Part shown: positions 10,801-22,800 of the stretch, in pieces
Layout of the letters: every line of letters begins with the position of its first letter
Position numbering within the stretch: the stretch's first letter is position 1
NCBI GenBank assembly: GCA_964036195.1
Contig: OZ038450.1
Coordinates: forward strand, 32,598,612 to 32,662,611
Length of the DNA stretch: 64,000 nt
Source: Sphaerolaimus hirsutus
Taxonomy: Eukaryota > Nematoda > Chromadorea > Monhysterida > Sphaerolaimidae
Direction of reading: 5' to 3'
Notes under the pieces: model-generated
Seen by the model: the letters and a program-made list of their open reading frames with translations, nothing else
Database searches by the model: none
Told to the model about the DNA's origin: nothing
Made by a program: the position numbers and the translations under genes

Positions 10801-13800
10801 TTCAAGTGGGGGGATTATTATTTCGTCAAAATTTTCAGCCATGTTTCTATCACACTAAATACACATCCTGTTTCCATTGGTAGTGCACACTTGCATCTTT
10901 GAACACCCGATGTACTGCATTTGCATTCTGTGAATCAAACCACACACAGCTCTTTTGCTTGGGTTGACTTCATCGATTGTTTTTGAAATAAATGTGCATT
11001 AACTACCTTCCATCATTGGGGGGGGGGGATTATTCAAGTGGGGGAATTATTTTTTCCTCACTCGCCTAACAGGGGGGAATTATTCGAGTGGGGTAATTAT
11101 TCAAGTGGGTGGAATTATTCGAGTAAATACGGTATTTTCATTGAATTTTGTAATTTCTACAAAATTTCATACCCAGGGCCAGGGGCCAGTTCCGCAAGTG
11201 GTAGAGTAAAAAGGAAAAGTCAACCTATACACTATTCTTTAATGCGAGATTTATGTGAAAAGTTTCTAAAAAATTCTCTTTTTCTCTAAAAAAAAACGAC
11301 CCCCAATAAATGAATGACAAATAATTCACTTTTTGGAACTTTTTTATTAGACATTTGAAAAGCTGGTTTACAATACTTTAAAGGGAAGGGTTTGATGTTT
11401 AAACTTATGTAAAGAACCATCTCTAAAATGCCTCCATTGCAAAATTTACTTAAATGGAATTTTATGACATCCTGACGACAACATTGCAGGAACAAAAATT
11501 TACAAAATTCACACTTTGAAATCCCCCAAGTAAATTTTGCAATTATAATTCAAACACTGAAAAACGGCTTATAAATAAAATTGAGAGAAGGAAGAAAAAG
11601 CTGAATAATTTTAGCTGTATAACTTGCAGGCATTTTAGAGGTATGGTTCTTGACATAACTTTAAACATCATAACCCTTACCTTTAAAGTATCGTAAACCA
11701 GCTCTTAAAGTGTCTACTAAAAAAGTTCCAATAAGTGAATTTTTTTGTCATCCATCTATTGGGGGTGGGTATTTTTTAGAGAATAAAATGATTCTTTCGA
11801 ATTTTAGTTAATCTCACATTATTGAATAGTGTATAGTAGGGGAGGGGTGTTGGTAACACATCTCAAAAAACTTTAGTTTGATACCCCTCCCACAGCTCAC
11901 AAATCACTGGGTGCCGGACCTGTGTGCTGTGTAGGACACCAAAAAAGCCAATAAAAATTTCCCACTTAGTGGACCCACCCTGTAAGGGGTTGCCACGATC
12001 TCCCCCAATTAATGCGCAGTAGATGGGGTGTTGCGTCAATATTTCCCCCCAAGTTTCAGCTTCTGGCGCGCCCTAGAACTGGAGATAGGATCTCACAAGT
12101 GAAATAAAAAATAGGGTGCCGGACCTGACCCGGAAGGTGTTTGCATATTTATGTGCCAGTGTCATAGTAAGAAACTTCACAAGAATAATTTTTAATTTTT
12201 TAAATAAATCCTATTTTATGCTTCCACACCAGTATATCTATGTCAGTAAATTTCCCATCCACGGTCTTTCCTCTGTGCAGAAATAGCTTTTTCTATATTT
12301 GCCATATATAGCTGGCTATAACTTCTCCATAGAATTGTTGTTTTGAGAAAAATACGCTGGTATTCATAATAGGTAGTTGCTGTCAACTTTCTGTTTTCCG
12401 TTTTCCATTTCTATTTTCTGCAAGCAAATTTTATTCTGCTTCCGTTTTCCAGTAACAACTGCGTGCAGGCTTTTCAATTATACAAAAAATTCTTTGTCCA
12501 GCAAATATTCTGCTGATTTTTCCGATTTCTGACAAAAAAATATGCAAATTTTGTTCATTTCAGGTGCAATTACTGTTTGTTTCCAGCAAAATTTCCGCAT
12601 CTTATTGCATTTACGTGCAAATTTTACTTTCATTTTCTGTTTTCTGGCATTTCATTTTTTTTGTTTTCCGTTTTCCAGTTAGTGCAAAATTTTACCATTT
12701 CCGTTTCCATTTTCTGGCAAGTGCAAATTTTTTCCTGTTTCTGGTTCTGTTTTATGTCAAAAAGTTGTTTTGACACCCACACGGTAAATATATGTTTGAA
12801 TATGAATTGCCTGTGCCTGGCTCCACTAATTGTAATTAGCATTCGAAAAAGCACTTATTTTTTGGAAAATATATATGAATATATTATTCCAAGTTTGGAA
12901 AAATATAAATATATATAAATCACTCTAGGTCTTCAGAAAATATAATTAAATTACTGAAAAAATAACTCTTAGCTCAAAAAAATCTCAATTTCATTTTCAT
13001 AACTTTCATACAAATTTTAACCTTCAAAAACACTAGTTCATGGGTTATGTGCCTATTTTCAGCTATTTTCGGCAATTTTTCCCATCTATGCCTTGAACAT
13101 AGGACATATACCGTATTACCTCGAATTATCCCCCCCCCCCCTTGAATTAACCCCCCCCCCTCGAAATACCCCCCCTAAATTTCGGCTGAGGAAATAATAA
13201 ACCCCCCCCCCCTCGAAATACCCCCCCCCCTAGAATTGAGTGTAACGTGAACGTACACGCAAACGTATACTGCGTATGGGGAATTTCCGAAAATTTCTGG
13301 CGAAATAATAGACCCCCCCTCGAATAAACCCCCCCCCCCTTGAATTATCCCCCCCTCAAATTTTGCTGGCGAAATAATAAACCCCCTGGGGGTATTTCGA
13401 GGTAATACGGTAGATAGAGTGTGGCACACGTCAGGCAAATGGCTTTAATATGCTGACATCAGAGCAAGACATCAACTCAAATGAAAAGTGCTAAAATTTG
13501 GCATGGCAGTATAAATGTACCCCATTTAGTATGTTAAGCACACACTTCAATATTGATAAATTTGAACATCATATGTTAAACATGATAACATGATATTGTT
13601 GTATATCCTCAAATGATATGTTTTCCCTGGAAAAAATACCTGTTTTTACATTTTCTCTGGAAAAAAGTATTTTACGCATGTTTTACACAGTGTAAAAGTA
13701 AAATAAAAATACTTTACGTTTTCTGAACTCAGCTGTGAGTGTAATAAAAAACTTTACTGTAAGCAATGATAGATGTAAAATAGGTGAGTCTGAAAATTGG

Positions 13801-16800
13801 GGTAAAATTTCTCAAAAATACTCACATTTATGTTTTCCAGGGGAAAAGTATGTTTACTCACATTTACTCATGAGTCAAAAAAATTTACTAAACATTTTCT
13901 GTAGTCAGGGGTGGGTAAAAAATAAACAGTTTACATTTGCATAATATGTATATTCAAAAAATTTGGTACTTTTATGTTTCCACTGGAAAAACTACTGGTA
14001 CTCACCTTTATGCATACTTTTTGATATACACTACCATGCAGAATAGTTGAGACTTTTTGTGCTGTGTGATTAATGTTGCCAGAATCTTGAAATGGTTGAT
14101 ATGCAAAACATTTGGATACAATACTGTTATCATATACTTTAAAAATCTTTTTTTACCATGTTCAAAAACTGGGTCAAATCGACATACAGAATTTATACAT
14201 CTCTAAACCGACACCAAAAATAGAATCTGCAGGTTTTGCCAATCATTTTAAGTGTTGAATGATCAAAATCAGCCCAGAAATGGACGAGTTATTAAGCTTC
14301 AAAGACACTCATACAGATTGCCCATTTTTTGTATATTTATTGACCATCTTTTTATAGACCCTTCTTATCTTGGGCCTGGGGGATTATTTGAGCAAACAAA
14401 AAATTTTCATAGTAGCCCCAGCATCACACCCCAACATACTCAAACAGCATCAAAATTGGGCAAGGGACAAGAAATTGGGAAGCAAAAAAGTGCGGTGGAC
14501 CCCCAGCTTACTGTTTCTCTATGTGTGAAAAGTCTCAACTATTCTGCACGGTCGTGTAGTGTGTGAGTACAGAAAACGTATTTCAAATGAACATATGGGG
14601 TCCATAAAAAGCAACAGCGTTCAAACGAATTGAAACAGCTGCAACATTGGCATTGGAAATCATCGTTGATGAAATGGTCGAAATTCAAGTTGTGACAGGT
14701 GGTAAAAGCGACGACTCTCACTTTTACATTTGAAGGGTGTGCTTCTAAAAGTACCGATCTACAAAAAATCGATTTTGAGATAATCGCGATTGAAAGTTTG
14801 GAGCATGCAATACCCATACATGGTATTGGGTATGGGAATTTTGGGTAAGGGTATTTCAGCCATATCGTTGGGTATCCACATGCATGTTTATAATCATTGA
14901 TTATACACATAACACTAGCTATATAAAATTTAGGGAATTGTATTTTTGTAGTACAGTACATTTTAAAGGAACAAATTGGTAATAGCGTGTAGATCGGTAT
15001 TTTTTAAAGCACAAAATCAGAAAGCTGTAGATCGGTACTTTTACCCATAATAAAAAAGCACAAAATGAGTTTTTGCGCAACCGGATGCCGATCTGACATC
15101 GGTACTTTTAGAAGCACAAAAAATAATGTGCAGATCAGTACATTTAAAAGAACAATTTTGAAAAAAGTGTGTAGATCGGTACTTTTAAAGACACAAAAGC
15201 TGAAAAAGCTTGTAGATTGGTACTTTTAAAATTTCAAAAACTGTATTTTGCGATTTTTTTTGCTTTTTTCGACCCCCCATATCTCAAAATTGAATTTCGC
15301 ACCCCCCACATATTATATATATTTTTGAAGCGCATTTTAAAAATTTGTAGATCGGTACTTTTAGAAGCACACCCTTCTTTTACTCGCTTTTATGTTTTCC
15401 TGGGTACAAAATCAAAAATACTTGCTTTAATCTTTTCTCTGAGTAAAAATACTGGATTTTACACTCACGTTTTACACAGTGTAAAAGTAAAAAATACTTT
15501 ACGTTTTATTGACTCATGCGTGAGCAAAAAAAAACTTTATGTATACATTTATGTTTGAAAAAGTTCAAATTAAAAACTGTGTTGAACAATTTTGGTTGAG
15601 TACATTGTGATTTTTCATGCTATTTCTGCAAATCCGAAAATAGTCCGATGTGGGAAATTTATCAGGACGATGAGTGGGACATGTATGGAAATGCATACAA
15701 TGCGAACAATCCCCAGAACAAGGAATCGTGCTTTAAGAGATGTGAGGCAAACTCTGATTGCAAATCAGTTACATTTCAGGATTATGGTGATCGCGTGAGT
15801 TTCTTTCTAAATCACACTACTTTGATTTTGTCGATTTGGAAATTGCGTGGGTTCATTTACTTTGATATGTCAATACACTATTTTTTGATATGTAGATTAT
15901 GTTTTGATATGTAGATTATTTTTGATATGTAAATCTACATATTTTGATATGTAGATTTATTCGTCAAGATATACACTATTTTTTGAAATACCCCCTCAAA
16001 ATACCTCCCCCCCCCCAAAAAAAAAAAAAACACTTCCCCCCTCGGAATGTCACAGTCTGGAATGATGTACATCAGGTCAGTACCAAGCCCTGTAAAATGT
16101 AAAATGTGAAGTCAAATGCAAAGTAAAGAGCCAATCAAAACAAAAAAAGAAAATATTTTATGACTGAACTTTGCATTTGACTTCACATTTGACACTTTAC
16201 TTTACACCTTTACAGGGCTTGGGACTGCCACCATATATGCAATGCTGTATCTATCTTCTAAAGTACCAGTGGTGACAAAATGTAAGATGGCAAAAATTAT
16301 GTAAACTTTATGAGTGAAAATATGGGCCTGGTTGTGGTACTTTAAGTTCCTAACAAAAAAATGTGGTAGGCAATCAGACAAAACAGGAACTTTAGGTACA
16401 GTTTTAAATATGGCCCATATAAAATTTATGTTTTTCTTTCTATTTAATTTTTGGGTAGTTCATAAAACTGTTTTGAGTAATTTTATATTGTATTTATTGA
16501 GTAAGTATATTTGTTAAAAAAAAGTCACTGACAATTAACTCAGTCTACAAGTTTTGAGAGTATATTTACAATGTTTTCTCATAAAAAATAGTACAATGGG
16601 ATATTACAAACTTAGCATCAATACACTACTTATCATCTAATGTGTGAACCACACAAATCACTATTGTGGTTCACACTTATAATTTACAAAATTCAAATCT
16701 AAGACAGAATCATAACCTCTATGCTATGATTCAAAGTTAGATATACACTGGTTCAATGATAGAAATGAAAGGGGCAAAAGCCCAAAAACAAATGTAGAGT

Positions 16801-19800
16801 ACAAGGAGCAATAGCAATATATAGCAATAGAATGAACAAATCATAGAATAGACATAAGTAAATATATAGCACAAGAACAGGTAGAAGTGTTGAAATGAAA
16901 ACTGCAAGTGATGCCTTTGCTTGCTTTGCCACCCATATTTATATGGTTCAGGGCTCATACATGTATACAGGTACTATTACAGTAACCCAGGCATGAAACA
17001 AAGCAAAGTGCTTCTTCCAGCCCAATTAGATGTGACCCCTACTGAAACACAACTTTAGTTAGCACAGGGAAAATAAGATATGGTAGTTGTTTACACAGAG
17101 AAATACAAGGTATGTGTGTACCTATGTTACATACACTTTGCATTTGACAGAAAGTCCCCTGCACAAGGCAAGTACCTGTGCATTTACAGGTATGCTCAAT
17201 ACATGGAAACTCTTGCTGTCAAGTACAAAGTACATGCATACATAAGGTATATGGTAGATGTACATGCATTTGACAGAAGATTCCCTGCACAAGGCAAGTA
17301 CCAGTGCATTCTCAGGTATGCTCAATACATGGAAACTCTCTCTGTCAGATACAATGTACATGCATACATAAGGTATATGGTAGATGTACAGAGGCATGAA
17401 ATATTTTAAAACTTTCTGCCTGGCAGAAATTTGTGTGTATGGGTAAATAAATACATAGGTATGTACTCACACCACTGCACCTGCATAGAGTTTTAGTTTT
17501 TGACTACCAGTCTGATGCAGGTCAATACTTGTTCAGATCATGCATTGAAGTTTTATTTAAAAACTTCCTGCCTGGTAGAAGTCTGCATGTATGGATGAAT
17601 ACATAGTATGTACTTGTCCAGATGCACATGCAGACAAAGTTTTGTATTTATTAGTCTACCTGCTGGGCAGAAGTACTGAAGTACATATGTATTTACACCT
17701 CATACATGATAAGTAAATAAGTACAATTTCAATTATGGTAGTATCTATAGTACACACCATACATAGATACATAAATGCCTATGTACTGCACATTTTACAT
17801 ATGATCAGGTAGTTTTCCATATAGGAAAAGAAACACATAAATAAATGGTAGTTTCTTTTACTCAAAATTATGTGGGGGGGGTTATGCATTGCACAGATGT
17901 TTGTAAAGGGGAATTTTCAAAGAAAATGCATAGCAAATCAATGCAAATGCACCAAAATTAATAAAATAGTGGGAGGTTTTTTTTTGTTGTTTGGTTGTTG
18001 TTGTTTTTATTTGTTTTTATTTGGGTTTTGTTTATGCCAAACAGCCTAACAACTAAATATGTTTCCTTTTTTAAAATGTAGTTTTTACCTTTATTTATTT
18101 GTAGTCCCAGTGAAGCAGAATTTCAATTTCTTTGTCCTACCAAAGCATTGTGTCTACCCACATAGCAGAGGTCTGATCTCACTGTTTGGAAATATAATTC
18201 TGTCACTTGAAATGAGACAATTATATAGAGTTTTATAAAGGTATTTTTATGAAAAATGAGTAAATGTTGTGTTGTGTTTTTTGTTTGTAAAATGGAAACA
18301 TATATAGGGCTGAGGCTTAAAATTTGGCCCAAATAAAAAAAAATAAAATATGATTATAATATCTATTTCTTCACATAATATTTTTAAAACATTTTTGAAT
18401 ACCTGTACTTAGAAGTTACAGGTAAAGCCCCTCCCTAAGAAAATACTGTCCCAAGTATTTAATTTAAAAAAATATTGATTTAGTTTTGAGTGCATAGTGC
18501 ATAAATTGCACTTTCAAAAATGTTGTAAAATGGTTGGGTATTTACAAATAAATGCATTTTGGAAAGGAAGTGTTTGATTAATCTTTTTAAAAGATTACAT
18601 TTGTAATCCCAGGCAGATTTTGTTTACCTACACTACTGGAAAAGATTGTGTGATCGCATTGCCCTATTGTAGAAAAATAACTTGGATGAAAATTTATAAA
18701 AATTGATACATAAATTAATTTTGCTAACTTAATTTAAAAAATCAAAATTTTCACATGTTCACCAAAGTTCCCCAGTTATCCTTTGCAGTCCATCTTGCCA
18801 CTTTCCATGTTTATCTTGGTACATCCCATTTTGTTCACACCCTTTGATTTGGCCTGTGTAGACTGGAATTGTGTTGATTTGCCCTCCTTTCCTCTGGTGA
18901 TCCTGGTGGAATTTTGCATTATGACCAATGCATTTTCATTATGTTCATCATCCATCCTGTTACTGAGATGCACTACAGGAGCCTTCACAGATCCCAGATA
19001 TGTTTGAATTGTTGTTGCATCATTCCTGTGAGGGTGAAATGTTTCCATTAGACACATTAAGTTTACAGTACATTCACTTGCATCTTTATCGGAGAACAAG
19101 CTCTCCAACCCAGAGTCGGAACAAAAAGTAGCAGACTCAGATATGTCATCATGACTCTTATTATAGAATGGCTTTAATTCATCCTTGGAAGTTTGCCAAT
19201 ATTTGTGAGCATTTGTGTGATGTTTTAAATGCCCATTGTCTGGCTGGGGGTTTTGATGATATTTATTTATTTCATCCAATGTTTCATCAAGTTCAACATC
19301 CACATCCATTTTATTTATTTTTGATTGTTTTGGTATGGTTAAGTAAGCCCTACCATTTATGCAAATCATTTCAATTTCATTTAAAGAGATGCTTGCATCC
19401 CCACCAATTTTACTCATTTTGCTTATGGAAACAGTCTCACATATTTCCCTTAAGTTTGGATCAAGGGTGGTTACAATGTTTGAAGTTATTTCGTGCTTTG
19501 TCTTTATAGACCAGTTAGAAGCTGGGCCAAAGGCTATTATTGCCTTTTTGTACTTCTGATAAAAAAATGTAGCAGGATCCATCTTTTCTTGTGTAAAATT
19601 GAAAAATGCTTCTTTAGCTGATGCTGGTATTAAATATTTCAATGACCTTCTTAACTGAGTAATAATAGCATTGAAGGAAAACCTTTCTTGTGGTGCTAAT
19701 ACAATTAAAGCATCTTCTGCTGCACCTGAAATCAATTTCAAGGCAAGAATGGCTTTGATGTAATCACCATTAATTTTGAGTTCATGAAATTTATTTTCCA

Positions 19801-22800
19801 ATTTATGAACCCATTCTGTAAAGTTTTCACCATTTTCCCCAGTGAAAATACCACACTGTTTTTCAAGATATAACATTTTCCTTTCTATTTCCAATTCAGC
19901 ATCCCAATCTTCAGTTTCCCCATGTTTTGGGGGAATAATTAGTTCATTTTCTTTATTTACTTTTTGAGTAGGTATTTCTTGAATATCCTTTGGTTGCAAC
20001 ATACTAGGAAGTGCATTTGAAGATAAATAATCATTAGCTGGCAAACTTATGTGGGGTTGTACTGGCATGTTATTGTTGAACATTTCAGGGTTCCCATATA
20101 TGGTGTTTTGTAACAAATTAGCTTGTAGTTCCTGTGGCTTTGAAGCACCTGTAGCTCCAGGGGCCAACAAATTTGGTCCAAGAAATTGTTCTTGAATAGG
20201 TTCACCTTGTTGTTTGATTGATATTTCACTAAGAGCATGGGATAACTGCGATTCAGAATCATCACCAATACTATTTTTGCTTCCCCATGTTATGTGCTTT
20301 AGTTTAAGCATATTACATGCATATATAATGGATTCTTTTCCTCTATTCAAAGGCAAAATAGGCCAGGGATATTTACCTTTGTGTATTTCCTCAAATTTTA
20401 TATTTATAGTTTCTGTCATGTTTATCAAGTCTTGATTTAATTGATATTCACAGTCCATACCAATTGAAGCCAAAGCTTCTTCATGATTTTGGTATGCATA
20501 AACTTCTGTTAACAAAGCAAAAGCCCTTTGAGCTAGTATAGTACCCTCCAGCCCAAGCCAGGGGGAGTTATCTACCAATGAACTGTGTATTAATTCAATT
20601 TCAAAGCCTAATGCTACCTCTTGCATTTGCTCATAATTTAGATATGTGAAGTCAAAATCATGACTTTTGATCAAAGCAAATGCAGCCTTTAAACTGTCAA
20701 GTTTTGATGTTGTTATCCCTTTGAAATAGGGGCTCTGTAATGGGATATCAATATAATTTTCCCAAAAATCAGGAAATGTGATGTGACACTCAGCCATTTC
20801 TTACCAATGATTAGTGAAACTGTTTGATTTGGTGTCTCACAAAATTAATGCAAACAAACCTTGTGCTGATGTAGATAGACACACTCAGATTGAATACTAG
20901 TAAAATTGAAAATAATACAATTTCCAAATACTCACCAGGTCGGTGCTTCTGTTGTTATTTTTTTTGATAGTCTTGTGTCAAATTCTGTAGAAGCGAAGTA
21001 GTTGAAATTTAAATTTATGAAAGTAGCAAAACCTCTGGTGCAATAATTTTTTAGCTTAAAGATGTGAATTTTCAGAAGATTAAAAATTGAATTTGAAATG
21101 CACTGCAAATTTTTGAAAAATGAATATGCCCACATCAAATTTACTCATGTAAAAATCCAAAAAAAAATAATCTGTATCAAATTGAAAAAAAATTTACTCA
21201 CAAAAAGTGATGCAAATAACACACTGAAATGTGTGTTTTGGAGGTGTTGCAATCAATAATGTTTGTGATTGCAATATTTTTGACTTTCACTGCATAAACC
21301 TCTGTGAAAAAGTACACACAGTGATGTTTTCATACACACTGAAAATTTAGTGAGTGTGACTCTAAAGCTAACTTTTGTGTGACTTCCACAGCCTTAAAGG
21401 GGAACAAACCAGCAAAAACTACTTCTAAAATGTTCTTGCTTTTTCACCTTCACAGTTAAAAACTGTGAACAGGGCAAATGTCACAATTGCCCTTAGCCCC
21501 CTCATAAGAAAGTGAAAGGCAAAAATAATCAGAGAATAAGGGACAGAAAGTAGAGGTTTTGAACAGAAAGTATTTATTTTTTTTAAAGAAGATATCTAGA
21601 AGATAGAAGCTACAGTACTCACCAGTTCTGGTTGGTGGGTATAAAAAAATAATGTAGGGTGGGAAGGGTACAGCTTAGATTTAAAGGATAATTCCCTTCA
21701 GAAGCTCTGCTTGCCAAATCTGTTGGCAATGTAAAAAAATGTAGGGTGCAAGTTCTGTTCTGTTGAGAGAACAATGCCGCGCTCGCCAGTTCTGTACCTT
21801 CTAAAGTACCAGTGGTGACAAAATGTAAGATGGCAAAAATTATGTAAACTTTATGAGTGAAAATATGGGCCTGGTTGTGGTACTTTAAGTTCCTAACAAA
21901 AAAATGTGGTAGGCAATCAGACAAAACAGGAACTTTAGGTACAGTTTTAAATATGGCCCATATAAAATTTATGTTTTTCTTTCTATTTAATTTTTGGGTA
22001 GTTCATAAAACTGTTTTGAGTAATTTTATATTGTATTTATTGAGTAAGTATATTTGTTAAAAAAAAGTCACTGACAATTAACTCAGTCTACAAGTTTTGA
22101 GAGTATATTTACAATGTTTTCTCATAAAAAATAGTACAATGGGATATTACAAACTTAGCATCAATACACTACTTATCATCTAATGTGTGAACCACACAAA
22201 TCACTATTGTGGTTCACACTTATAATTTACAAAATTCAAATCTAAGACAGAATCATAACCTCTATGCTATGATTCAAAGTTAGATATACACTGGTTCAAT
22301 GATAGAAATGAAAGGGGCAAAAGCCCAAAAACAAATGTAGAGTACAAGGAGCAATAGCAATATATAGCAATAGAATGAACAAATCATAGAATAGACATAA
22401 GTAAATATATAGCACAAGAACAGGTAGAAGTGTTGAAATGAAAACTGCAAGTGATGCCTTTGCTTGCTTTGCCACCCATATTTATATGGTTCAGGGCTCA
22501 TACATGTATACAGGTACTATTACAGTAACCCAGGCATGAAACAAAGCAAAGTGCTTCTTCCAGCCCAATTAGATGTGACCCCTACTGAAACACAACTTTA
22601 GTTAGCACAGGGAAAATAAGATATGGTAGTTGTTTACACAGAGAAATACAAGGTATGTGTGTACCTATGTTACATACACTTTGCATTTGACAGAAAGTCC
22701 CCTGCACAAGGCAAGTACCTGTGCATTTACAGGTATGCTCAATACATGGAAACTCTTGCTGTCAAGTACAAAGTACATGCATACATAAGGTATATGGTAG

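Noticed and set aside
16314-18332. ORFs of 60-110 aa in the LTR, repeated at 21857-23875
   Set aside because: They lie in LTR copies, overlap on both strands and have no family features; the 109 aa one reflects the 125 bp tandem repeat.
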